Source: Candidatus Omnitrophota bacterium
Lineage (GTDB): Bacteria; CAIJMQ01
Direction of reading: 5' to 3'
NCBI GenBank assembly: GCA_018812925.1
Contig: JAHJCU010000003.1
Coordinates: forward strand, 62,001-126,000
Length of the DNA: 64,000 bases
In this document: one piece after another, positions 35,350 through 42,868 of the stretch
Layout of the letters: the number at the start of each line of letters is the position of its first letter
Position numbering within the stretch: the first letter of the stretch is position 1
The notes under the pieces: generated by a model
What the model was told of the DNA's origin: nothing
Seen by the model: only the letters and a program-made list of their open reading frames with translations
Databases searched by the model: none
Translations under genes and position numbers: made by a program

Positions 35350-36063
35350 ATGACACCGGAACTAACAGTTTTAGTAATTACTGCCGCTTCAATAGGTTTC
35401 TTTCATACACTATTTGGCCCCGACCATTATTTGCCGTTTATAGTAATGGCTCAAGCAAGGAAATGGTCTTTGCCAAAGACATCATTGATAACCTTTTTAT
35501 GCGGACTTGGACACGTTGGCAGTTCCGTTTTATTAGGCATGGTAGGTATCGCCTTAGGTGTTGCGGTAGGGAAATTAGAGTTTATTGAATCGTTCCGCGG
35601 AAATATAGCAGCGTGGATGTTTATTGCTTTTGGCTTAGTGTATTTTGTCTGGGGACTACGCCAAGCTATTCGGAATAAACCCCATACACACATGCATTTA
35701 CACAGTGACGGTGACAGTCACACGCACGAACATAAACACCAGACAGAACATCTCCATCCTCACGAAAAAACAAAAGCGGTCAATATCACCCCCTGGATTA
35801 TCTTTACTATTTTTGTTTTTGGGCCCTGTGAGCCTTTAATCCCGATTCTTATGTATCCCGCAGCAAAAAGCAGTATCTTCGGTATGGTTTTAGTGGCGAG
35901 TGTTTTTAGCGCGGTTACCATTGCTACGATGGTGAGCATTGTTCTCGTATCAACTTTCGGCGTAAATTTTCTACCGATGAAAAAACTGGAGCGATACAAT
36001 CACGCATTGGCAGGCGCTGTAATACTTATGTGCGGAGTAGCGATTCAATTCCTCGGCTTGTAA
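35350..36063 (+). CDS. NicO/RcnA-UreH-like nickel/cobalt transporter with His-rich loop
   Basis: 237 residues, about six membrane helices. FFHTLFGPDHYLPFIVMA in helix 1 supplies the HxxxxxxDH-type motif of NiCoT-related proteins, FGPCEPLIPILMYP lies in a later helix, and the cytoplasmic loop (about 113-142) contains at least eight His. Such loops bind Ni or Co. Uptake or efflux is not clear from sequence. NikR upstream and larE/larB/larC downstream support a nickel substrate. It has its own promoter and candidate operator. Confidence 0.78.
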   Translation: MTPELTVLVITAASIGFFHTLFGPDHYLPFIVMAQARKWSLPKTSLITFLCGLGHVGSSVLLGMVGIALGVAVGKLEFIESFRGNIAAWMFIAFGLVYFVWGLRQAIRNKPHTHMHLHSDGDSHTHEHKHQTEHLHPHEKTKAVNITPWIIFTIFVFGPCEPLIPILMYPAAKSSIFGMVLVASVFSAVTIATMVSIVLVSTFGVNFLPMKKLERYNHALAGAVILMCGVAIQFLGL

Positions 36064-36134
36064 ATTCTTGATTACACAGATTTCTACCACCTGCTTGCTT
36101 CGCAGCAGGTGGTGATTACAGGGATTACAAGAAT
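36064..36134. repeat. nested palindrome downstream of the transporter gene
   Basis: Inner stem ACCACCTGC (36086-36094) / GCAGGTGGT (36104-36112) is a family P-like core. Outer imperfect arms ATTCTTGATTACACAG and GATTACAAGAAT extend it to 36134. There is no T-run, so terminator function is possible but not specifically indicated. Confidence 0.6.
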
Positions 36135-36200
36135 AAAAATACCATCTCTTTATCCTCATATATTTTGACGCTTGCCTTCAAAAACAATACAATAGGCGTG

Positions 36201-37016
36201 ATGAATAGTCTCGAAAAAAAGCTGGATAAACTCAAAAACATCTTAAAGGGATTAGACAGTGTCATTGTCGCTTTTTCAGGTGGTGTTGACAGCGCTTTTT
36301 TACTTAAAACGGCACGAGATGCTTTAGGTGAAAGAGTAATAGCAGTAACCGCAGATTCCGAAATTCATCCCGCATTTGAACTTAAAGACGCAAAGAAGCT
36401 TACCCGCAAGTTAGGTGTAAAACATATCGTTCTTACAGTTAAAGCATTATCAAATCCCGCGTTTGTAAAAAATCCGAAGAACAAATGTTATATCTGCAAA
36501 AAATATTTATTTTCTAAATTAAAGAAAATAGCTAAAGAAAAAGGAATACATCATATCCTAGAAGGTTCCAATTATGATGATTTAGGCGACTTTCGTCCCG
36601 GTATGAAAGCTCTCTTGGAACTTGATGTAAAAAGCCCTTTGCTACAGGCAAAACTAATAAAAGCAGACATAAGAAAACTTTCCAAGAAAGAAGGCCTTCC
36701 TACGTGGAATAAACCGTCTTGCGCGTGTCTTGCATCCAGAATACCTTATGGAGCGGAAATAACTCTTGCTAAACTAAAACGGATTGAAAAATCCGAAGAA
36801 TTTTTGAAAAGCTTGGGATTAAAACAAGTCAGAGTAAGGAATTACGATAACCTTGCCAGAATTGAAGTATTAAAAAAAGATATGCCGTTAATTTTAAAAG
36901 AAAAGATAAGGACGAAAATTATTGAGAAGTTGAGCAAATTAGGATACCATTACATTACGCTTGATTTAGAAGGATATAGAACGGGTAGTATGAATAAAAA
37001 TCTCGGTAAAGGGTAA
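36201..37016 (+). CDS. larE: ATP-dependent sacrificial sulfur transferase LarE
   Basis: 271 residues from the ATG at 36201. PP-loop VAFSGGVDSAFLL, ADSEIHP, the CxxC-bearing NPKNKCYICKKYLF, ILEGSNYDDLGDFRPG, and KPSCACLASRIPYG, where the sulfur-donor Cys region has two Cys (CAC). LarE supplies sulfur for the nickel-pincer nucleotide cofactor. Multiple Cys at this site are reminiscent of LarE variants proposed to use a [4Fe-4S] cluster instead of sacrificing a Cys; this is inference. LarB and larC are downstream; larA is not in the window. Confidence 0.92.
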   Translation: MNSLEKKLDKLKNILKGLDSVIVAFSGGVDSAFLLKTARDALGERVIAVTADSEIHPAFELKDAKKLTRKLGVKHIVLTVKALSNPAFVKNPKNKCYICKKYLFSKLKKIAKEKGIHHILEGSNYDDLGDFRPGMKALLELDVKSPLLQAKLIKADIRKLSKKEGLPTWNKPSCACLASRIPYGAEITLAKLKRIEKSEEFLKSLGLKQVRVRNYDNLARIEVLKKDMPLILKEKIRTKIIEKLSKLGYHYITLDLEGYRTGSMNKNLGKG

Positions 37017-37142
37017 CTCGTAAATAGTAAATCGTAATTTTTTTAGTTGTTTTTATTATTTAGTTGATTACTGTTTACCATTTACGCTTTACGGGTTACA
37101 GATTTTTAATTACCATTTACCGATTACCAATTACTAATTACG
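37012..37142. repeat. inverted heptamer arrays upstream of larB
   Basis: Left arm: GGTAACT, CGTAAAT, AGTAAAT, CGTAATT (37012-37039). Spacer: T-rich, 26 bases. Right arm: eleven consecutive 7-base units from 37066 to 37142, ten of which fit NNTTACN (for example GATTACT, GTTTACC, ATTTACG, AATTACC). The arms are reverse-complementary in style and could form a hairpin. This is the longest and cleanest of the period-7 arrays. Confidence 0.75.
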
Positions 37143-37153
37143 AAAAACAAGTT

Positions 37154-37894
37154 ATGCACAAAGAACAAATTGAAAAGATATTGAAGCAGGTTAAGTCCAG
37201 CAAATTGTCTGTTGAAAAAGCAGTCGGTAAATTAAAACATTTCCCGTACCAAGACCTTGGCTTTGCAAAGATTGATACGCATAGGAGTCTAAGAAGGGGT
37301 TTTCCTGAAGTGATTTTCTGTAAAGGTAAGACAATAGAGCAAATAAAGAAAATAATTAAAAAAACAAAAAAGAGCGAGATTATAGCGTCTAAAGCAAGTC
37401 CCGAAGTCTTTAAAGCAATAAAAAAGATTATTCCCGAAGCAGTATACTTCAAGCAAGCGCGTATAGTTGCTGTTAAACCGAAGAATAAACCGAATTCAAA
37501 GAAAACTATCCTCGTAATAACCGCAGGAACTGCCGATATTCCAGTAGCCGAAGAAGCCGCAGTTACGGCGGAACTTATGGGTAATAGGGTAGAGCGTTTA
37601 TACGATGTCGGAGTTGCGGGAATCCATCGTCTTTTAGACCATCATAAGGAACTATCCCAGGCAAGCGTTCTCATTGTAGTTGCGGGAATGGAAGGAGCTC
37701 TTCCCAGCGTAGTTGGAGGACTCGTTGATAAACCCGTTATAGCAGTCCCTACCAGTGTAGGTTACGGTTCAAGTTTTGAAGGTTTAGCCGCTCTACTTGC
37801 AATGCTTAACAGTTGTTCTCCTGGAATAACTGTGGTTAATATTGATAACGGCTTTGGAGCAGGTTATTTTGCTAGTTTAATAAATAAAAAATGA
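37154..37894 (+). CDS. larB: pyridinium-3,5-biscarboxylic acid mononucleotide synthase LarB
   Basis: 246 residues from the ATG at 37154; the open frame upstream is the heptamer repeat and unlikely coding. FAKIDTHRSLRRGFPEVIFCKGK, then a PurE-like domain: ITAGTADIPVAEEAAVTAELMG, YDVGVAGIHRLL, VVAGMEGALPSVVGGL, TSVGYGSSFEGLAALLAMLNSCSPG. LarB carboxylates NaAD to start nickel-pincer cofactor synthesis. The stop overlaps the next gene by 4 bases. Confidence 0.92.
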   Translation: MHKEQIEKILKQVKSSKLSVEKAVGKLKHFPYQDLGFAKIDTHRSLRRGFPEVIFCKGKTIEQIKKIIKKTKKSEIIASKASPEVFKAIKKIIPEAVYFKQARIVAVKPKNKPNSKKTILVITAGTADIPVAEEAAVTAELMGNRVERLYDVGVAGIHRLLDHHKELSQASVLIVVAGMEGALPSVVGGLVDKPVIAVPTSVGYGSSFEGLAALLAMLNSCSPGITVVNIDNGFGAGYFASLINKK

Positions 37895-39309
37895 AAAAGT
37901 TTTTTAAAGTATTAGGTGTTATATTTGGCATATTAATCGGGATATATATTATTCTTGATATTACGTTCAGTATTCAGCTCAAAAATAAAATTGCCGAGCT
38001 GAAAGCACAAGGCAGACCCATCACAATCGCTGAAATTATTCCTCCGCCGGTTCCCGACGAAGAAAATGCGGCAATACTCTACAACAAGGTATTTGCATTA
38101 ATGAAATACGAAGAGGGAAACAATCTAAAAAAGCTGAGTACAATCGAAAAGGAACTTAAATCTTTATATGATATTTCCCAATGGACTGATGAACAAAGAA
38201 AAGAAATTCCTAAATTGGTAAACTCAGAAGAATTACAGGAGATTTATTTTCTTCTTGAAGAAGGTTCCCAAAAGTCTAAATGTAGATTTAACCTTGAATA
38301 TGAAAAAGGAGCTGAAACGGAATTGCGTCATCTCTCAAAGATGCGAGCAGTTACCAGATTGTTTTGTGTGAAGGCTGTGCTTGAAGCAGAATCAGGTAAT
38401 GTAGGAAAAGCATTTGATACGATTCTTATAGGCTTAAGAATTTCAAATCATCTGAAAGATGAGCCGATTCAAATTTCACAGTTGCTAAGGGTTTCCTGTG
38501 ATGGAATGATAATAGAATGCATTAAAAATATAGCGGAATCAAAAAACATATCACTTGAACAAGCAAATATGATAATAAGTGAATTATCTATTCGTAAAGA
38601 TATCAAACCCTTTATTAAAGGTGAAGATAATCAAAGAATTTTAGGAATATGGTTCTTTCAAGATATGCTACATAATAAAATACCATTGTCTGTTCTGTTC
38701 GCTTTTGATAATTGGTATTTCCCTCGTAAGGTGAAAATAATCTCGTCATTAATTTTACCTATATACAAACCACTTTTGAAAAAAGATTTTCTATTTTATC
38801 TAACATTAGAATCTCAAGTGCAAGACAGTTTTAATCTGCCTTATTATGAATTTGTTAAAAATAATCCTATAGAAAAAGGGATTCCCATGTACTATAGAAT
38901 AAGTCTGTATTTTTTTAGGGGGGAACAACTTCCTGATCCATATAATATGATACTTAGGCGTATTGCAAGGCATCAGGCAAATATTGAAGTCTGTAAAACC
39001 GGGCTTGCTTTAAAAATCTACAAAGAAGAGAACGGAACGTATCCCGAAACATTGGATTTCTTAAGTGAATTTCCCATTGACCCGTTCAGCGGTAAAAAAC
39101 TAATTTATAAAAAAATTGCCGACAGTTTTATTCTTTATAGTTTAGGACCAAATATGGAGGATGACGGTGGGATTTCGCAAATGGAAAAGATAATACAATT
39201 ACAATCTCTACAAGAACCCATAAAGACTCCTGACGGACGTAGTCTTAAACCACAAGTCCATCCAAATTCTGCTAAAGATTATGATATTGTGTGGAAATGT
39301 GAGAAATAA
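37891..39309 (+). CDS. membrane-anchored hypothetical protein
   Basis: 472 residues with an N-terminal membrane helix (FFKVLGVIFGILIGIYIILDI, about 4-24) and a large extracytoplasmic part. The last 110 residues (TGLALKIYKEENGTYPETLDFL...DPFSGKKLIYKKIADSFILYSLGPNMEDDGG) resemble the C-terminal segment of type II secretion pseudopilins, found also at the end of many large uncharacterised planctomycete/omnitrophote proteins. The ATGA overlap with larB implies translational coupling, but a role in nickel cofactor synthesis is not evident. Confidence 0.65.
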   Translation: MKKFFKVLGVIFGILIGIYIILDITFSIQLKNKIAELKAQGRPITIAEIIPPPVPDEENAAILYNKVFALMKYEEGNNLKKLSTIEKELKSLYDISQWTDEQRKEIPKLVNSEELQEIYFLLEEGSQKSKCRFNLEYEKGAETELRHLSKMRAVTRLFCVKAVLEAESGNVGKAFDTILIGLRISNHLKDEPIQISQLLRVSCDGMIIECIKNIAESKNISLEQANMIISELSIRKDIKPFIKGEDNQRILGIWFFQDMLHNKIPLSVLFAFDNWYFPRKVKIISSLILPIYKPLLKKDFLFYLTLESQVQDSFNLPYYEFVKNNPIEKGIPMYYRISLYFFRGEQLPDPYNMILRRIARHQANIEVCKTGLALKIYKEENGTYPETLDFLSEFPIDPFSGKKLIYKKIADSFILYSLGPNMEDDGGISQMEKIIQLQSLQEPIKTPDGRSLKPQVHPNSAKDYDIVWKCEK

Positions 39310-39316
39310 AAATTAA

Positions 39317-39448
39317 CCCTGTACCACGTAGGATGCAGGGCAGGGGATAAAAAATATGAATAAAAATACTAAATTGAATAAACCCCGCACCACCGAACCA
39401 CGTAGGGTTCGGGGCACAGTACGCCCCGTACTACGTAGAGTACAGGGC
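39317..39448. repeat. cluster of three palindromes (family Q) at the larC start
   Basis: Three short inverted repeats with an ACGTAG centre: CCCTGTACCACGTAGGATG... (39317-39340), CCGAACC-ACGTA-GGGTTCGG (39393-39414) and GCCCCGTACT-ACGTAG-AGTACAGGGC (39423-39448). A fourth, in the opposite orientation, is at 52148-52170. All are GC-rich relative to the surrounding DNA. Two lie inside the frame that leads into larC. Confidence 0.75.
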
Positions 39449-40651
39449 ACGTTGGATACAGTGCAGGTGGCATATTTTGATTGTTTCTCTGGAATTAGCG
39501 GGGATATGATACTTGGGGCTTTGATTGATTTGGGTGTAAGCCCTAAATATTTGGAAAAAGAATTGAACAAGATGACTCTTCCTGCTTTCAAACTTGTTGT
39601 TAAGAATGTAAAAAAACAGGGTATCGGCGGGGTAGGGTTGGAAGTTGTTACTAAGGATAAGAAGGAAAGAACCTTAAAAGATATTTTAACGATAATTGAT
39701 AAGAGCAGTTTAGATAAAGATATTAAGGGAACTGCTAAGAAAATATTTGCACGATTAAATGATGCTGAAAGCCGAGTCCACCGCGAACATAAAGAGCGTA
39801 TGCATTTTCACGAGCTCGGAATGCTGGATACTATTGTTGATGTAGTCGGCGTTTTGGTTGGAATAAAAAAATTAGGCATTGAACAAATCTATAGCTCGCC
39901 TCTACATTTGGGAACGGGTTTTGTAAAATGTGTTCACGGAATTTTGCCTGTACCATCACCTGCTACTGCGGAACTGTTAAAAGGGATTCCTGTTTACAAT
40001 AAAAATATAGAAGCGGAATTGGTTACTCCAACAGGGGCGGTGTTAATTACTTCATTGGCGCAAAAGTTTGGCGATATGCCAAAAATGGAAGTAGAAAAAA
40101 TAGGTTATGGCGCGGGACATAAAGACCTGCCCGCTTCGCAGCAGGCGGGCCTGCCTATACCCAATCTTTTAAGGGTTATGGTAGGTGATATGGCAAAAGA
40201 TTATGAGCAGGATACTGTTTCTCTTATCCAGACCAATATTGATGATATGAATCCGCAAATCTGCGGTTATCTTATGGATAAGTTATTGGAACAGAGCGCG
40301 CTTGATGTATGGTTTACACCGATTCAGATGAAGAAGAATAGGCCTGCCGTTTGTTTAAGCGTATTGGCGGAAAAGAACGATGTGGATAGTTTGTGTGAGG
40401 TTATTTTTAGCCAGTCCACTTCTATCGGCGTGAGAATTTCCGAGGTAAATAGAAAGAAGTTGGCAAGGGAAACAAAAACGATAAAAACAAAATACGGTAA
40501 AGTAGTTCTCAAAATAGGAAGAGTAGGTAAGATAGTTAAAAACATCTCTCCAAGTTATGACGATTGCAGTAAACTCGCCGATAAACTCAACATTCCTCTA
40601 AAAGACGTATTGGAAGAAGCAAAGAAGGAAGCTCGTCGATTAATCAAATAA
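39356..40651 (+). CDS. larC: nickel-pincer cofactor nickel insertion protein LarC
   Basis: 431 residues if started at the ATG 39356, but the first about 35 residues (PRTTEPRRVRG, RPVLRRVQG) are translated family Q palindromes. The conserved start VAYFDCFSGISGDMILGALIDLG follows a GTG at 39461, a plausible true start. Later: HFHELGMLDTIVDVVGV (metal-ligand region), TPTGAVLITSLA, and the C-terminal domain NIDDMNPQICGYLMDKL. A family P palindrome inside the frame encodes ASQQAGLP between DLP and IPN. The gene is a single uninterrupted frame with no programmed frameshift evident, and it works with larB and larE. Confidence 0.9.
   Translation: MNKNTKLNKPRTTEPRRVRGTVRPVLRRVQGTLDTVQVAYFDCFSGISGDMILGALIDLGVSPKYLEKELNKMTLPAFKLVVKNVKKQGIGGVGLEVVTKDKKERTLKDILTIIDKSSLDKDIKGTAKKIFARLNDAESRVHREHKERMHFHELGMLDTIVDVVGVLVGIKKLGIEQIYSSPLHLGTGFVKCVHGILPVPSPATAELLKGIPVYNKNIEAELVTPTGAVLITSLAQKFGDMPKMEVEKIGYGAGHKDLPASQQAGLPIPNLLRVMVGDMAKDYEQDTVSLIQTNIDDMNPQICGYLMDKLLEQSALDVWFTPIQMKKNRPAVCLSVLAEKNDVDSLCEVIFSQSTSIGVRISEVNRKKLARETKTIKTKYGKVVLKIGRVGKIVKNISPSYDDCSKLADKLNIPLKDVLEEAKKEARRLIK
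40126..40155. repeat. GC-rich palindrome (family P) inside larC
   Basis: CCTGCCCGC (40126-40134) paired with GCAGGCGGG-type bases (40141-40149), then CCTGCC again. It encodes LPASQQAGLP within LarC, in a region where the family normally continues directly from the GxGxGxKD-like segment to PN(L)LR. Confidence 0.7.
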
Positions 40652-40710
40652 TATCCCATATCCCCTTTCCATGGCACCAATATTTTCTCCGTTTTCTATT
40701 AAATTATCTC

Positions 40711-40760
40711 TTGACTATTCCTTAATATATTATATAATGGTAATGAAAATCATTTTCATT
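40711..40760 (+). promoter_or_regulatory. promoter and Fur box of the fur-like gene
   Basis: TTGACT (40711-40716) and a perfect TATAAT (40733-40738) with a 16-base spacer. Overlapping the predicted start is AATGAAAATCATTTTCATT (40742-40760), a perfect 9-1-9 palindrome matching the 19-bp Fur box. The expected result is iron-dependent autoregulation of this operon. Confidence 0.8.
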
Positions 40761-40772
40761 AAGGAGAATAAA

Positions 40773-41234
40773 ATGTACGGAAGAAGACAGGAAAGAGCAC
40801 AATTTTTCAGGCATCACGGTTTTAGATGCACGTTGCCTCGAGAGGTGATATTGGATATTTTATATAAAACAAAAAGCCATCTTTCTGCCGAAGATATATA
40901 TTTTAAAGTTCATCCTATATATCCTCAAATAGGGTTAACTACAGTTTATAGGACGCTTGATTTGTTAAACAAAATGGAGCTGATATCAAGGTTTGATTTT
41001 GGTGATGGTAAAGCCCGATATGAACTTATCAAAGAGGGAGACACTTCACATCATCACCATCTTGTTTGCAGAAAATGTAATAGGGTTATTGACTATACGG
41101 ATTTTATGAAAGAAGAAACACGTTTCATAAAGAAGATAGAAGAAGTTCTTTCTAAAAAGCACAACTTTGAAATAGATTCTCATAAGATTCATTTTCAGGG
41201 ATTATGTAGTAAATGTAAAAGTGAAGGGAGGTGA
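40773..41234 (+). CDS. Fur-family metalloregulator
   Basis: 153 residues from the ATG at 40773 with AAGGAG upstream. Winged-helix region GFRCTLPREVILDILYKTKSHLSAEDIYFKV and TTVYRTLDLLNKMELI, then the metal-sensing HHHHLVCRKCNRVIDY, and a second CSKC pair at the C-terminus, giving a structural Cys4 zinc site. The Fur box in its promoter favours an iron regulator (Fur) over PerR or Zur, but Fur-type specificity cannot be proven from sequence. It heads a run of metal-cluster and iron-transport genes to 50.4 kb. Confidence 0.9.
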   Translation: MYGRRQERAQFFRHHGFRCTLPREVILDILYKTKSHLSAEDIYFKVHPIYPQIGLTTVYRTLDLLNKMELISRFDFGDGKARYELIKEGDTSHHHHLVCRKCNRVIDYTDFMKEETRFIKKIEEVLSKKHNFEIDSHKIHFQGLCSKCKSEGR

Positions 41235-41240
41235 ATAATT

Positions 41241-41603
41241 ATGCCAGGTGGAGACAGAAGCGGTCCTAATGGATTGGGACCAATGACAGGTCGTGGGGCA
41301 GGTTATTGCGCGGGTTATGCTGTGCCCGGATATGTTAATCCTGTTGGAGGTAGGATGGGATTAGGTCGAGGCAGAGGTTTTGGTAGAGTTCGCGGTTTTG
41401 GGCGTGGCTTTAGAGGAGCTGCTTACGGTTATGGAGTTCCTTATAATCCGGTTGCTTTGGGTGGTGGCTATCCTGTTCAGGAATTAAGTCCTCAGCAAGA
41501 AGTGGATATGCTTAAAGACCAAGCCAAAGCGATGCAGAATGAAATGGAAGCTATAAACGAACGCATCAGTGAACTAACAACTGCTGCCAAGAAGTCCAAA
41601 TAA
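41241..41603 (+). CDS. DUF5320 domain protein
   Basis: 120 residues beginning MPGGDRSGPNGLGPMTGRGAGYCAGY, the conserved start of DUF5320 proteins. A Gly/Arg-rich middle (LGRGRGFGRVRGFGRGFRGAAYGYG) is followed by a C-terminal coiled coil (QQEVDMLKDQAKAMQNEMEAINERI). Family members typically sit beside NifX/NifB-like proteins and MinD-like ATPases in anaerobes, as here. The molecular role is unknown. Confidence 0.82.
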   Translation: MPGGDRSGPNGLGPMTGRGAGYCAGYAVPGYVNPVGGRMGLGRGRGFGRVRGFGRGFRGAAYGYGVPYNPVALGGGYPVQELSPQQEVDMLKDQAKAMQNEMEAINERISELTTAAKKSK

Positions 41604-41604
41604 C

Positions 41605-41661
41605 TGCACTCAAGAACAAGAGTAGGTAAGCCAGAGCTCGCTTACTTACTCCTTGAGTGTA
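41605..41661. terminator. long hairpin between DUF5320 and NifX-like genes
   Basis: CACTCAAG...GTAGGTAAGC (about 41609-41634) pairs with GCTTACTTACTCCTTGAGTG (about 41640-41659), a long slightly bulged stem with a short loop. It lacks a strong T-run. It could be a partial terminator or mRNA-processing or stability element within the operon. Confidence 0.5.
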
Positions 41662-41677
41662 TGTTTAATAAAGGAGG

Positions 41678-42070
41678 TTGTATATGAAAGTGGCGATATC
41701 TACAGACGGGGATTTTGTGTCTGCTCATTTTGGCAGATGCCCCACTTTTACTATTGTGGATTTAAAGGATGGGAAGATTATTACAAAAGAAAGTGTAGAT
41801 AATCCAGGACATGAGCCCGGATTTATTCCACAATTTTTACATCAAAAAGGTGTTCAATGTATTGTAGCCGGTGGTATGGGTATGCGCGCATCTGGATTAT
41901 TTGGTGAATTGGGCATAAAACCGATTATGGGTGTAAGCGGAAAAATTGATGAGGTAATAAACAAACTTTTGGATGGAACTTTGAAAGAAGGTGAAAGTTC
42001 ATGCAAGCCTGGTGCAGGAAAGGGTTACGGTTTAGATAAAACCGAATGTGACCATCCACAGGAAAAATAA
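41678..42070 (+). CDS. NifX/NifB-like dinitrogenase cofactor family protein
   Basis: 130 residues. MKVAISTDGDFVSAHFGRCPTFTIVDL is the typical start of the Fe-Mo cofactor biosynthesis family (Nitro_FeMo-Co), with VAGGMGMRASGLFGELGIKPIMGVSG in the middle. Such stand-alone proteins carry metal-sulfur clusters (for example the Mo-Cu cluster of orange protein). No nitrogenase genes are present, so nitrogen fixation is not implied. The C-terminal tail has two Cys (SSCKPG, TECDHP). Confidence 0.88.
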   Translation: MYMKVAISTDGDFVSAHFGRCPTFTIVDLKDGKIITKESVDNPGHEPGFIPQFLHQKGVQCIVAGGMGMRASGLFGELGIKPIMGVSGKIDEVINKLLDGTLKEGESSCKPGAGKGYGLDKTECDHPQEK

Positions 42071-42074
42071 ATTT

Positions 42075-42134
42075 CGTAAATCGTAAATAGTAATCGGTAA
42101 TTAGTAATTTAAAAATTAAGGATTACTAATTATG
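42075..42134. repeat. inverted heptamer arrays between the two NifX-like genes
   Basis: CGTAAAT, CGTAAAT, AGTAATC, GGTAATT, AGTAATT (42075-42109), an 11-base spacer, then GATTACT, AATTATG (42121-42134). The unit and inverted design are the same as at 37012-37142, five kilobases away. Confidence 0.7.
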
Positions 42135-42165
42135 AAAAAGAAGTGTTATTAGAAAGGAGTTTTTT

Positions 42166-42534
42166 ATGAAGATTTGTGTAACTTCACAGGGGAATGATTT
42201 GGATTCACAAGTTGATCCCCGATTTGGCAGATGTAAGTATTTTATTATTGTTGATACCGAATCCTTGGAATTTGAAGCGGTTGAAAATCCGAACCTTAAC
42301 ACTACAGGCGGAGCAGGTATTCAATCCGGTCAAATAATGGCAGATAAGGATGTAAAAGCGGTTTTAACGGGTAACGTTGGGCCGAATGCATTCCAGACGC
42401 TACAAGCAGGCAGTATAGATATTGTGACGGGAGTATCTGGGTTGGTGAAAGATGCAGTTGAAAAATATAAAAAGGGTGAATTTAAACCGACGCAAAATCC
42501 GAGTGTAGGTTCGAAGTTTGGTGTGCAAAAGTAA
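42166..42534 (+). CDS. NifX/NifB-like dinitrogenase cofactor family protein
   Basis: 122 residues, second family member: [31 protein letters not shown], then [45 protein letters not shown]. Only one Cys pair is seen (ICV, RCK), unlike the upstream paralogue. A clear AAAGGAG precedes the start. Two divergent copies suggest separate carrier roles or heteromers. Confidence 0.88.
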   Translation: MKICVTSQGNDLDSQVDPRFGRCKYFIIVDTESLEFEAVENPNLNTTGGAGIQSGQIMADKDVKAVLTGNVGPNAFQTLQAGSIDIVTGVSGLVKDAVEKYKKGEFKPTQNPSVGSKFGVQK

Positions 42535-42541
42535 GACAAAT

Positions 42542-42597
42542 AACAGAGGACAGAGAGACAGAAAAATCTGACTTCTGAATTCTGTTTTCTGATTTCT
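42542..42597. repeat. inverted heptamer arrays with a different unit
   Basis: AACAGAG, GACAGAG, AGACAGA (42542-42562), then after a short A-rich spacer GACTTCT, GAATTCT, GTTTTCT, GATTTCT (42570-42597). The right units read as complements of the left style. Sequence differs from the GTAAT arrays but period and inverted design are the same. Confidence 0.65.
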
Positions 42598-42616
42598 AAA
42601 GAAAGGAGATAATAAT

Positions 42617-42865
42617 ATGCCAAGAGGAGATGGAACAGGACCAACAGGACAAGGCCCCAAAACAGGCAGAGGTATGAGCGGTAGTGATAGAGGAATAGGA
42701 CAAGGTGGAGGTGGTAGAGGTATGGGTGGCGGTAATCGTCCCGGCGCAGGTCCGGTGGGAAATTGTGTATGCCCAAGTTGCGGAGCGAAAGCATCGCATC
42801 AGCGAGGCGTAGCTTGTTATGCTATAGATTGTCCAAAATGTGGGAGTAAGATGGTGAGGGAATAA
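42617..42865 (+). CDS. DUF5320-like protein with zinc ribbon
   Basis: 82 residues: MPRGDGTGPTGQGPKTGRGMSG start like DUF5320, Gly/Arg-rich middle, and a C-terminal CVCPSCGAKASHQRGVACYAIDCPKCGSKMVRE with two CxxC pairs (rubredoxin/zinc-ribbon like). The combination looks like a short relative of the 41.2 kb gene with a metal-binding tail. It is preceded by AAAGGAG and ends 3 bases before the methyltransferase. Confidence 0.78.
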   Translation: MPRGDGTGPTGQGPKTGRGMSGSDRGIGQGGGGRGMGGGNRPGAGPVGNCVCPSCGAKASHQRGVACYAIDCPKCGSKMVRE

Positions 42866-42868
42866 TTT

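Noticed and set aside
36086-36134. Rho-independent terminator after the nickel transporter
   Set aside because: The hairpin is strong, but there is no T-run on either side and it matches the dispersed palindrome family.
39356-40651. Programmed frameshift in larC (LarC1/LarC2)
   Set aside because: The gene is a single continuous frame across both domains.
41678-42534. Nitrogen fixation genes
   Set aside because: Only NifX/NifB-like small carriers are present, without nifHDK, so nitrogenase is not implied.
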